Origin: Sphingobacterium thalpophilum
GTDB taxonomy: Bacteria > Bacteroidota > Bacteroidia > Sphingobacteriales > Sphingobacteriaceae
DNA: 64,000 nucleotides
Assembly (NCBI RefSeq): GCF_901482695.1
Contig: NZ_LR590484.1
Location: 5,270,001 to 5,334,000, forward strand
Reading direction: 5' to 3'
The position numbers and the translations under genes are program-made. The notes beneath the pieces were generated by a model. It had not been told where the DNA came from. It saw nothing but the letters and a program-made list of their open reading frames with translations, and did no database searches. Below, in pieces: positions 1-6,833 of this stretch; the first letter of the stretch is position 1, and the number at the start of each line of letters is the position of its first letter.

Positions 1-405
1 CAATAAACAGGCTGCACAGGCAGCGCTGGCAGATTTTGCCGATAGATGGGAATCCAAATATCCCTATGCCATAAGATCATGGCGGGAGAACTGGGACGAA
101 CTGACCGTCTTTTACGACTTCCCACTTGAGATCCGACGAATTATCTATACGACCAATATCATCGAAAACATGAATGGGAAGATCCGTAAATACACAAAGA
201 ATAAACTGTCATTTCCCAGCGATGATGCCGTACTGAAATCTGTATATTTGGCTTTGAGAGAAATCTCTAAAAAGTGGACGATGCCTATTCAGAATTGGGG
301 CATTATCCTAAATCAGTTCTTAACTTTATTTGAAAAAAGAGTCCAGTTATAAGGAACATAACTGAACTCCGTATTTTTTATTTACACACTTAGTGGGACA
401 GTCCC
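1..405 (+). mobile_element. IS256-family element, right-hand part (cut by window edge)
   Basis: Bases 1-405 repeat bases 10468-10872 of the complete IS256 element further right, with no difference that I can see by eye. They include the end of the transposase gene and the right terminal inverted repeat, which ends in gggacagtccc at 405. The left part lies outside the window, so its target duplication cannot be read. The insertion falls inside the 3' end of the NADAR gene on the other strand and supplies that gene's new tail and stop codon. Confidence 0.93.
2..352 (+). CDS. IS256-family transposase, C-terminal part only
   Basis: This is the carboxyl-terminal 116 residues of an IS256/MULE-type DDE transposase, matching residues 285-400 of the full copy at 9617-10819. 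It includes the catalytic glutamate region ([10 protein letters not shown]) and ends at a TAA codon. It is partial only because the window starts inside it, so whether the whole gene is intact cannot be judged here. The transposase would cut and join the IS ends during transposition. Confidence 0.9.
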   Translation, partial: NKQAAQAALADFADRWESKYPYAIRSWRENWDELTVFYDFPLEIRRIIYTTNIIENMNGKIRKYTKNKLSFPSDDAVLKSVYLALREISKKWTMPIQNWGIILNQFLTLFEKRVQL

Positions 406-1009
406 CATTTTCAGGAAACAACCTCTGATACACCTCTTTATCCGACTTTAAGTAGAACTTAGCCCATTGAGTTATATATTCTTCCCCAAGTCCCATCCTC
501 CAAAACAAATCAAATTGATTAATTTTAGGAAATGCTATCCATGGCGGTAATACTATATCAACATCTTCCGAATAAAATTTAAGTTCATCTCTTACTTGCA
601 TTAGAAGTTTCCCTAATCTATTTCTTCCGGTACCGTCTCCGCCGTCAGCCCAATAATTATCATTAGCCGTATGTTCTACAAGTATATTATTATCTGTCAT
701 AAGAAGCTGTTTCCTTAGTTTAGGATGCTGCAAAAATTTAGCTAAAAGCGCTTTTAACATTACTTGTTCTTTAATCTCTTCCCAATCTGAGCGAATGATA
801 TTTCGCCTGTTCCTCCCTTCGCTTGCCGCTTTCATTGGTGAATCCAACTCCTTTATTTTTCTAGCAACGTTGTTATCTAGAAACTTATTTGCTTGAAAAT
901 AATGTTCAACAGTTTTCCAAACTTCGTTATCCAATAAAATAGGATGTGGTGAAAAATTGGATAAAAATCCAAAAGGTTCATCATTTTTGTAGAAATAAAT
1001 AGTGCTCAT
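347..1009 (-). CDS. NADAR-family (YbiA-like) protein, tail replaced by IS256
   Basis: 220 residues from ATG 1009. The NADAR signatures are all visible: an N-terminal [19 protein letters not shown] block, then [13 protein letters not shown], then the [18 protein letters not shown] block near residue 130-145. The family binds NAD/ADP-ribose. E. coli YbiA acts as an N-glycosidase in riboflavin metabolism, and other members remove ADP-ribose from modified guanine and occur near toxins. Codons up to about base 406 are native. The last 18 residues and the stop codon come from the right end of the IS256 copy, so the original C-terminus is lost, although the catalytic core lies well upstream. Its place at the end of a row of immunity-like genes suggests a protective role, which is inference. 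Confidence 0.85.
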   Translation of the reverse strand: MSTIYFYKNDEPFGFLSNFSPHPILLDNEVWKTVEHYFQANKFLDNNVARKIKELDSPMKAASEGRNRRNIIRSDWEEIKEQVMLKALLAKFLQHPKLRKQLLMTDNNILVEHTANDNYWADGGDGTGRNRLGKLLMQVRDELKFYSEDVDIVLPPWIAFPKINQFDLFWRMGLGEEYITQWAKFYLKSDKEVYQRLFPENGDCPTKCVNKKYGVQLCSL

Positions 1010-1050
1010 ATTATTTTATCAGATCTGTCCTATTGAAATCTAAACATTTG

Positions 1051-1293
1051 CTAAATGTGGCTGTCTACGCCTTGATCTGGCTCATAGCAAGCCGTCGGTA
1101 GCATAAAGACGATCTGTGACAATACTTTTTGTTCATATACAATATGGTTAAAAATTCCGCTAAGGCTATTTGTTATAAAGTTAACCAATCGTTCAAATAT
1201 TTCAGCAAGTTTTTTTAGAAAAATACGATCCTCCACCTGCTGCTCAAAGGCCGTGGACAATGTCTCTGCACTTACGTCACTAAGGAGGGGCAT
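1051..1293 (-). CDS. Hypothetical short ORF of 80 residues
   Basis: An open frame of 80 codons from ATG 1293, between the NADAR gene and an RHS relic. I do not recognise it. The middle is hydrophobic (around NFITNSLSGIFNHIVY) and no motif stands out. It may be a remnant of a toxin tip or of an immunity gene, or chance. It is listed because it is on the coding strand of the island and fills an otherwise empty gap. Confidence 0.3.
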   Translation of the reverse strand: MPLLSDVSAETLSTAFEQQVEDRIFLKKLAEIFERLVNFITNSLSGIFNHIVYEQKVLSQIVFMLPTACYEPDQGVDSHI

Positions 1294-1380
1294 TACACTC
1301 TTTCGAACTCGTTTATTAACAATCGCTTAATTTTCATTTTACCATCGTCTTGCTTACATTTATTACACAATAGGTACCCA

Positions 1381-1475
1381 CAAAGCTAAGCATTATCACC
1401 GACTTTGCAGCATCGCTGTAGATCGCACTCACCTTGCCCGAAACATCATAGTCCAGTTACATTCCGGCCGTATCA
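1381..1475 (-). pseudogene. Relic of RHS core (about 95 bp)
   Basis: This stretch is clearly homologous to the RHS core at about 8068-8162, the part encoding the [14 protein letters not shown] region. It carries scattered substitutions, including one that gives a stop (GTCCAGTTACAT against GTCCAGGTACAT). Nothing else of the core remains on either side. It marks an older cassette boundary in the orphan array. Confidence 0.8.
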
Positions 1476-1525
1476 TTTGAACAAAAGCCTGTTTTTTTTT
1501 AAAAGAAACCATCTTTTTATACATG

Positions 1526-1621
1526 CTAGTATTCTAGCACCGTGAATTTTCCTCGAGGAGTTGCTGCGGGTCCGCCCAACATAGATGATTTATCAAGCCT
1601 CAAGTCACAAAGCTTTTTCAT
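1526..1621 (-). CDS. 31-codon ORF abutting the 1622-2305 gene
   Basis: An ATG at 1621 directly follows the stop codon of the 1622-2305 gene with no spacer and opens 31 codons ending at TAG 1526. The peptide starts MKKLCDLRLDK and contains GGPAATPRGKFTVLEY. I do not recognise it. It could be the N-terminal stump of a lost gene or chance. The region from 1294 to 1525 otherwise holds only the RHS relic. Confidence 0.25.
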   Translation of the reverse strand: MKKLCDLRLDKSSMLGGPAATPRGKFTVLEY

Positions 1622-2305
1622 TTATACTGTAAGTTCCGAATAATGAAGTTTCGCTACTTTCTTATCCTGTTTATTTGTTTCTATCTGCTTTAAAAAACCG
1701 ATTCTATTAACTATCATTTGTTGTAAATTTTGAAGCCAAACATCCAGCTTACCATATTTCCATTCAAATAACTTAGGAGACCAAGACATTGAAACTTCAT
1801 TTAATTCGGTAAAGACTTGTTTAACTATATTCAAATCATTTACATACAAGCCACCTAGAAGTTTTGCTTCAAAGAGCTTTGCTTGTCCAACTGGACTTGA
1901 TTTTATCAGGGTTTGGGTGAACTGCTTATTAAAAACCTCAAACAATTGCCTTACAGAAGTGTATTGATGTCCCAAAATCGGCACTTGTTCCTTTGTGCAT
2001 TCTAAAGCTTCGTAAAAAAAATTAAGATGTTTCTCATATGGAATATTAAATTGAAAACCTTTTTTATTATATATCTCTTGTATAAAAACAGGCTCTTCAA
2101 GACATTGTCTTATGTCTGCCTTCCATAGAGGATAACATACAAAAATCGGTCTGTAGTCTTCCGTTCTTGGAAGGCTCAATATTTCTATGCCTAATAGAAA
2201 TGGTCCACATATTTTATACAACTTATTTTGCGCATAAATTGACAGGTCTGAAAAATTATCAGACCAATTATTTGCAACTACTTTCTTTTTATTATTTGTT
2301 ATCAT
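1622..2305 (-). CDS. Hypothetical protein, candidate immunity protein
   Basis: 227 residues from ATG 2305. It has no signal peptide or membrane segment, so it is probably cytoplasmic. It is not a family I can name. It is AT-rich like the other small genes here and lies directly after a toxin-tip remnant (2312-2365), which is the position of an immunity gene in RHS loci. Aromatic and acidic residues are frequent in the first half (for example FVCYPLWKADIR), and the C-terminal third looks helical. The immunity role is inferred from position only. Confidence 0.6.
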   Translation of the reverse strand: MITNNKKKVVANNWSDNFSDLSIYAQNKLYKICGPFLLGIEILSLPRTEDYRPIFVCYPLWKADIRQCLEEPVFIQEIYNKKGFQFNIPYEKHLNFFYEALECTKEQVPILGHQYTSVRQLFEVFNKQFTQTLIKSSPVGQAKLFEAKLLGGLYVNDLNIVKQVFTELNEVSMSWSPKLFEWKYGKLDVWLQNLQQMIVNRIGFLKQIETNKQDKKVAKLHYSELTV

Positions 2306-2311
2306 TACGGC

Positions 2312-2365
2312 TTAATTATTTGTGTAGGTAACCCAAAAATTCTCTGATCCCTTAGCAGCGGTAAT
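2312..2365 (-). pseudogene. Toxin-tip remnant (TAAKG start, truncated)
   Basis: Directly after the stop of the 2368-2643 gene the minus strand reads ITAAKGSENFWVTYTNN and then stops at TAA 2314-2312, just before the next gene's ATG at 2305. The first residues match the opening of the tip at 2680-2884 (VAAKG). I read it as the start of a toxin tip whose body was deleted. Confidence 0.45.
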
Positions 2366-2367
2366 GT

Positions 2368-2643
2368 TTACTCTCTTGAATATTGATCTTCTATTTCTTT
2401 GTTTTCTTTAAGGCGTTTGTAGAAAAACAGACAAGCTTCACTTTCATTATCAAATACTATTATTGAATGTTTTTCACCTCGTTCTTTAAAATAAATTTCA
2501 TATTCTATAGAATTAAAGCCTTTTTTGATAATCATAGCATATTTTTCATCATCATTTGATGAACCAAAAAGTCCTTGTAAATAATATCTATCTTCGAGAA
2601 TACCCAAATCTCTAAGCTTATTAGATAATTCTTCTACTGTCAT
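2368..2643 (-). CDS. Small immunity-like protein
   Basis: 91 residues from ATG 2643, soluble. The layout is a short N-terminal helix (MTVEELSNKLRDLGI), a beta-rich centre with YEIYFKERGEK, and a DNESEACLFFYKRL helix at the end. This resembles small immunity families such as Imm59, but I cannot confirm the family by eye. It follows the toxin-tip remnant at 2680-2884, and a second tip remnant begins right after its stop codon, so it is one cassette in a chain. Confidence 0.6.
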   Translation of the reverse strand: MTVEELSNKLRDLGILEDRYYLQGLFGSSNDDEKYAMIIKKGFNSIEYEIYFKERGEKHSIIVFDNESEACLFFYKRLKENKEIEDQYSRE

Positions 2644-2679
2644 AAATATGTCTAGTTTATTGGAGTTACAATTCCTTTT

Positions 2680-2884
2680 TTAATTAACATGTTGGTTACC
2701 GGTACGGTGATCCTTTTTCATTTGGTTATGCCATGTTGCTGGGTTTCCCATTAGTTTTCCCCAAATATTTGGATTTCGACCAGCATGTTTACTAAGAGCA
2801 TGCCCTGAAACAGTTGAACCTTTATATGCAGAGCTAGCTGAATTTAAAACATTTGAGTAATTAACTACCCCCTTAGCGGCAACT
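2680..2884 (-). pseudogene. Truncated polymorphic-toxin tip
   Basis: Minus-strand frame beginning VAAKGVVNYSNVLNSASSAYK, with a GHALSKHAGRNPNIWGK block and a TWHNQ motif, ending at TAA 2682-2680. The GHxxxKHAGRNP block is typical of a toxin domain found at the end of RHS and related proteins, thought to be an RNase-type effector; the histidines are plausible catalytic residues. The usual C-terminal beta-rich third is missing and the RHS core is not attached, so it is a non-functional orphan tip. The likely immunity gene is 2368-2643. Confidence 0.6.
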
Positions 2885-2885
2885 A

Positions 2886-3329
2886 TTACTCTTCTTCTAT
2901 TCTATTACAAGTGATTGAGAAAGACATACGATTTGTTATCTTATTAAGAAAATCCAATTCATCTTCGTTTAAACCAAGCCCTATTCCTGCGTTATCAGTT
3001 TCAATCCAAACCCAAAAAGTAACATCGAAACGGTTATCTTCTTTATACTTTTTTAGTAAATCAATTTTAGAAAAAAAAATTGACCTAAAATAATCAATAT
3101 GTTGACTTATGCTTTCCTCCTCTAACTCCGTAGTTACTGATTTAGAAGCCCAAAGATTGTGTGGTTTTATAATAGTTGATCCTGAATGTTTAGATACCGA
3201 TCGCTCTCCTTTTTGAAAAGATCTCGTAGGAACTACACCTAAATTATCTGTTATATAATTGGGGGAAATTTCATTGGATACAATTACTAGTTCGCAGTAT
3301 GTTTTATAAATAAAGTAATCTCCTTTCAT
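2886..3329 (-). CDS. DUF4279-like protein, candidate immunity protein
   Basis: 147 residues from ATG 3329. The pattern fits DUF4279: an early beta strand (CELVIVS), the LGVVPTRSFQKGE motif, a central tryptophan (HNLWAS), a long helix and a late FWVWIETDNAGIGLGL strand. Members are often found beside polymorphic toxins and are regarded as probable immunity proteins. It starts 6 bp after the stop of an RHS core relic (3336-3922) that has lost its toxin domain, so here the immunity gene has outlived its toxin. Confidence 0.7.
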   Translation of the reverse strand: MKGDYFIYKTYCELVIVSNEISPNYITDNLGVVPTRSFQKGERSVSKHSGSTIIKPHNLWASKSVTTELEEESISQHIDYFRSIFFSKIDLLKKYKEDNRFDVTFWVWIETDNAGIGLGLNEDELDFLNKITNRMSFSITCNRIEEE

Positions 3330-3335
3330 GTTTTT

Positions 3336-3922
3336 TTATTTATGGTAGGTAGTCAAACAAATTACCAAGACCGGTTTCTCCGGATCACCACCGCTCCATC
3401 CTCCTGTCGGATCGAACAAGCTCACAGGATTATTTCCCATACCAACATATGGCGAAACATACTGCCCCATCGGATCCACTGTCAGCCAACGCCCCACTGC
3501 CGGATCGTAGTTTCTCAGCTCAAAACTGTTCCAGCCCGTCTCCTTGTCCTTCTCCGCATAAAGTTCCTGATAACCGTACCTGCTGTCTATCCCCCCGAAC
3601 GTACCTCCATACCGTACGGATAGTAATCTGCATGGTACATCACATCCACCAGGCCACTAGATAGCTTGTTCCGGTTGATCACTGCCCGTGTATTGCCCAG
3701 ATGGTCCGTCAGCGTATAACTGTAACTGCCACCCTGCCGGTTCAGCATGCCCAGCCTCCCAGATCCATATACAGGCTGCTCGGCAAGCTGCAGTGCACCG
3801 CCATTCTTGCTTTCAAAGACCGCAAGCAGCGTACCCGCGGCATCATAACTGTACCAGGTCACCGAACTTGTCCGGTGATCCTTCTTCATGATCCGGTTAC
3901 CGCCCTCGTCATACACAAAGCT
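3336..3922 (-). pseudogene. RHS core 3' remnant, frameshifted, toxin tip lost
   Basis: About 585 bp, nearly identical to the RHS core at about 7530-8070. It encodes the last YD repeats and the RHS-associated core ([58 protein letters not shown]). One base (an a in tata) is missing near 3590, which breaks the frame after RSGG. After [10 protein letters not shown] only about 16 unrelated codons follow before TAA 3338-3336, so no toxin domain remains. At 3922 the match ends abruptly and unrelated sequence begins. Confidence 0.85.
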
Positions 3923-4023
3923 ACTACTTTTATGTCAGTCACAGGCGAACTCAAAAACAATATTAATATTTGAATGAACAAAGCCATCCTTTATAAAGCG
4001 CTAAGGACGAACATTAAATTCTA

Positions 4024-4218
4024 TTATAATTCTTCTAAGAAATCTGTAAAGGTTTTGCTTCTAAAAACAGCTTCTTCTTTTGACATACCAATAAATGGCA
4101 TCTCAAAAATGGCACCAGTGCTTCTTTCGATAGCAAATGCGGTATCACCTCCATCCGAACCGAAAATAAAAAATTCTGGTGCATCCAATGCACCATCCCC
4201 CTCCTTATGGCATTCTTC
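4024..4218 (-). pseudogene. SMI1/KNR4 (SUKH) immunity protein, C-terminal remnant
   Basis: After the stop codon of the 4219-4428 gene, and in the same frame, the minus strand reads GALDAPEFFIFGSDGGDTAF and then IERSTGAIFEMPFIGM, ending in FTDFLEEL at TAA 4026-4024. FFxFGSDGGxTAFAIE and the PFIGM turn are typical of the SUKH (SMI1/KNR4) superfamily, the commonest immunity fold in polymorphic-toxin systems. No start codon or N-terminal half is present, so it is a relic. The stretch 3923-4023 before the RHS relic holds nothing I recognise. Confidence 0.65.
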
Positions 4219-4428
4219 TTATTCTTCCCTTATTTTTCCTTTTGCATTTTCCACTGCTTTTAAAAACTCATCTAAATCAAATTTCATTTTTTCATTCACA
4301 TAAAATTCAATATCTAACTTTTCTGCTTCCTGATTTATTTCAGCAACCAATATTTCTCTGTACCAAATTTCAGCAACGAGATTTTCTCTGTCAGGAACAC
4401 TTGATAATTGTATTTTAAACTGACTCAT
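4219..4428 (-). CDS. Small immunity-like protein (69 residues)
   Basis: 69 residues from ATG 4428, starting 5 bp after the stop of the toxin-tip remnant at 4434-4747. The text (KIQLSSVPDRENLVAEIWY, then VAEINQEAEKLDIEFY) shows two beta strands with a repeated VAEI motif, then a helix. Proteins of this style sit next to the same tip type in other Bacteroidota, as far as I recall. It is probably the cognate immunity protein. The frame is open and complete. Confidence 0.6.
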   Translation of the reverse strand: MSQFKIQLSSVPDRENLVAEIWYREILVAEINQEAEKLDIEFYVNEKMKFDLDEFLKAVENAKGKIREE

Positions 4429-4433
4429 ATTTT

Positions 4434-4747
4434 TTATTCTAAAAGTCCTATAAATGTTTTTCCATCTCCGCTAAACCTTGCTCCTTGACCTCCTGGAATT
4501 TTGTATCCAATACATTGCCAAATCTTGTGTGATGTCTTGTTACTGAGGAGACATTAGGGTTAGTTAATATTCCATTAAGAACCGCTTCGCCTTGTTCATT
4601 AATTGCGGCTAGATTTCCCGTAGCTTTTGGAAAGATACTACCTGTTTTGTGCTTCCATGTTTTTGTAATGCTCTAGCTACCGCTGTAAAACCTCCTTTAT
4701 CTAATGTATTTCCTGCCTTCAATAAGCCGCCTACCCCCTTATCAGCA
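4434..4747 (-). pseudogene. Polymorphic-toxin tip remnant with frameshift
   Basis: Minus-strand segment encoding ADKGVGGLLKAGNTLDKGGF, AVARALQKHGS, then in a shifted frame GSIFPKATGNLAAINEQGEA, VTRHHTRFGNVLD and IPGGQGARFSGDGKTFIGLLE, ending at TAA 4436-4434. The RALQKHGS...FPKATGN...GEAVLNGIL...GGQGARF series is a recurring C-terminal toxin domain of RHS proteins. A single-base change near 4640-4650 (after KHGS) breaks the frame, and no RHS core is attached, so it should be inactive. Confidence 0.65.
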
Positions 4748-4900
4748 TTACGAAATAAGCATATTTAATACAGACAGTTTGCTGTCTAACCTCTTCCTTA
4801 ACTCATTCTCATTAATATTAAAATTGTCATTGGGGCCATAACATTCAATCCCATTTGTGGATTTAAATAAAAGGTGTCTCCCCGCTCTTAGCGCCAAGTC
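4748..4900 (-). pseudogene. Unidentified open segment following the 4901-5377 gene
   Basis: Directly after the TAG stop of the 4901-5377 gene, in the same frame, an open segment reads DLALRAGRHLLFKSTNGIEC and then YGPNDNFNINENELRKRLDS, ending at TAA 4750-4748. It has no start codon. It could be the end of another deleted immunity gene. The next toxin tip begins right after its stop codon. Confidence 0.4.
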
Positions 4901-5377
4901 CTATAATTTCTCCAACTCAAACACAACATCTTCTAATATTACAACTCTTTCCAGTCCTAAGTTATCATCTGTAAGTAACACATATTTAAATTCCGGCTCC
5001 AATGTATAAAATCCGTTTTTAAATCCTACAAGCTTTTCGAAAGTTATATCTCCCAAAGATACTTGTTCGTTATTCAATATATCAAGAATCTTATCACCAT
5101 TTCTCGACTTTGTAACTACTTTGAAATTTGGTAATACTTCAGGATCAACTATTCTACTGCTTGCGCCATTATAATCCGCACCCGCACCATATACTTGCAA
5201 ATATTCATTAACTCTAAGTATCTTTCGCTCAACAAGTAGTTCCCAGTTGGCTTGCAACCAATCATTAATTGAGTCCTCATTTGAAGTATAATCTCTATTA
5301 GGCAACAATTGAGATACTATTATCCAACTGCTATTTAAAAAATCCGAAAATACTCTTATAGCTTTATCTATGTTCAT
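4901..5377 (-). CDS. Hypothetical protein, candidate immunity protein
   Basis: 158 residues from ATG 5377, soluble, AT-rich. It starts MNIDKAIRVFSDFLNSSWII; a tryptophan-rich helix (INDWLQANWELLVE) follows, then a mixed beta region ending in VVILEDVVFELEKL. No family is recognised. An RHS-core relic lies upstream at 5413-5468, so this was probably the immunity gene of a tip that has been deleted. The frame is complete and shows no damage. Confidence 0.6.
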   Translation of the reverse strand: MNIDKAIRVFSDFLNSSWIIVSQLLPNRDYTSNEDSINDWLQANWELLVERKILRVNEYLQVYGAGADYNGASSRIVDPEVLPNFKVVTKSRNGDKILDILNNEQVSLGDITFEKLVGFKNGFYTLEPEFKYVLLTDDNLGLERVVILEDVVFELEKL

Positions 5378-5412
5378 AATTCTCTTTATAAATGGTTAAC
5401 TCGCTTGGAGTT

Positions 5413-5468
5413 AAAGCTAAGCATTATTGTTGACTTTGCGCCATCCCTGTAGATCGCTGCCACCATGC
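5413..5468 (-). pseudogene. Relic of RHS core (about 56 bp)
   Basis: A short stretch homologous to about 8069-8125 of the RHS core (aaagctaagcattattgttg and onward), with a few substitutions. It is the same core region as the relic at 1381-1475. From 5469 to 5800 I see no recognisable gene: only short frames with stops on both strands. Confidence 0.7.
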
Positions 5469-5800
5469 AAACGTCTTACAAATCAATCGGATGACAAAAC
5501 GGCTAAATAAATGAATCTACCTCATCACTTCGCAACGACAGGCTATACTGATCTTGTACCTATTGCCAGCATTTTGTACTTAGCTTTTCGTTTTCGGATC
5601 ATCTCACTTACATTTGCCTCCTGCTTTTGTAGAAAAGCGGCTGTTTCAGCTGGGCCGTCAGGAGATCAACTGTCAACCTGCCCAACCCAAGCCAATTTGC
5701 TCACTACCGTTGAACACTTTATCAAAGCAAGAAAGATTTCTTTGATGTGAAAATAAAAAAGGGAGCTATTGTGGGCTTAAAATACCTTCGTTGTCTAGAC

Positions 5801-6295
5801 CTAAAAATGTTTTACCGACAATTCATTAAGCATTACTGCTGCTTGATTATAAATTGATGTATTTTCCTCTCTAATTTCGAAATCCTGAGCGATACATTCA
5901 AACATATTGTCATGAAATGTTAAAATAAAATGTCTATACATTTCCCACTTCTTGGGATTGTATTGTGGGTGTACTTTTTCTATATCCTGCAGTGATTTAA
6001 TTAAATCGGAATTTTTGAGCTCATAAAATGAATAAGACTTCATACCAAGTTTACTATATGGATGTCCCTGTATTGTTTCTTGCCCTGGTAATCCAAATAT
6101 ATATTTTAAATACACTTTAAATTTCAAAGCAAAAATACCAGTATCATAAATGGTATTACGCTCTTGTGGAATGGCCGATGAATTCTGTTTATCTGCATAA
6201 AAGGCAATAAAAAGCTCATTATCGTTTGACAATATTGTTGGTGATGGCGAACCAAAATCCATCTCAAAAAGACCTTTTATTTCTATTAATTCCAT
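5801..6295 (-). CDS. Hypothetical protein, third gene of RHS-KptA operon
   Basis: 164 residues from ATG 6295; its start overlaps the end of the KptA gene by 32 bp, which implies co-transcription and probably coupled translation. Soluble. The text includes GLFEMDFGSPSPTILSND, FGLPGQETIQGHPYSKLG, MKSYSFYELKNSD and a late HFILTFHDNMFECIAQDFEI strand. I recall similar small proteins near polymorphic toxins but cannot name a family. It could be the immunity protein of the RHS tip, with KptA having a separate task, or a partner of KptA. Confidence 0.65.
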   Translation of the reverse strand: MELIEIKGLFEMDFGSPSPTILSNDNELFIAFYADKQNSSAIPQERNTIYDTGIFALKFKVYLKYIFGLPGQETIQGHPYSKLGMKSYSFYELKNSDLIKSLQDIEKVHPQYNPKKWEMYRHFILTFHDNMFECIAQDFEIREENTSIYNQAAVMLNELSVKHF

Positions 6296-6833
6296 TAGTT
6301 ATTATGTATTCTGACGGTATTGGGTCAGACAACCAAATACCATTTTCTTCTTTATAAAATTGTATGTTATTTAAATATGCCTCTTTAGCACTTACTTTCA
6401 ATACAACTAGCTCCCCTTTTTTCCTACGTCCTACCATTGCTGCAGTATTTTCATCAACTGACAAATGAACATACTGTCTATCCATAGGAAGCAATCCTAT
6501 TTTTAAAATATTATTTAGTCTACTTTTAGTTGTTCCGTGATATAAGAATCGAGGTGGCTTAGCTTGCTGTTTCAAAATCTTATTTCCTATGGAATGCCCA
6601 TAATACGCCCTGATTTTATCATCTAAAATTTGGTGTCTTCTCTTTTCAGACAATTCAACCATTTTACAAATATCGTTTTTATCAACTTGTATTCCTTTTG
6701 AATTTAAGGCAATAACTAAATCGGAAAGTAATACCCATCCTTGTTTATCTAAATTAAGATTATAAGACTGTGGCTCGTGCCTTAAGGCGTGAGACACAGT
6801 CTTGCTCAGTTGTATAAAATCTATTGAATTCAC
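6264..6833 (-). CDS. kptA: RNA 2'-phosphotransferase, KptA/Tpt1 family
   Basis: 189 residues, the usual length for the family. Tpt1/KptA removes an internal 2'-phosphate from RNA by transferring it to NAD+, giving ADP-ribose 1'',2''-cyclic phosphate. The four expected functional positions are present: Arg18-His19 in SHALRHEP, Arg75 in KIRAYYGHS, and the arginines of VGRRKKGE at about 134-137; HGTT and RQYVHLS also fit the ADP-ribosyltransferase-type half. The N-terminal winged helix ends near residue 80. It starts at GTG 6833, whose G is the last base of the RHS stop codon, and it overlaps the next gene by 32 bp. So it sits in the immunity slot of an RHS toxin, an unusual place for this enzyme. 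The family call is firm; the protective role is inference. Confidence 0.9.
   Translation of the reverse strand: MNSIDFIQLSKTVSHALRHEPQSYNLNLDKQGWVLLSDLVIALNSKGIQVDKNDICKMVELSEKRRHQILDDKIRAYYGHSIGNKILKQQAKPPRFLYHGTTKSRLNNILKIGLLPMDRQYVHLSVDENTAAMVGRRKKGELVVLKVSAKEAYLNNIQFYKEENGIWLSDPIPSEYIITNGINRNKRSF

Noticed and set aside
3974-4418. Plus-strand frames of 109 and 79 codons
   Set aside because: Antisense to the SUKH remnant and the 69-residue gene, which have recognisable protein patterns on the minus strand.
5511-5750. 79-codon plus-strand frame in the gap before the KptA operon
   Set aside because: No recognisable protein, not on the island's coding strand, and composition without codon structure. 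Treated as chance.
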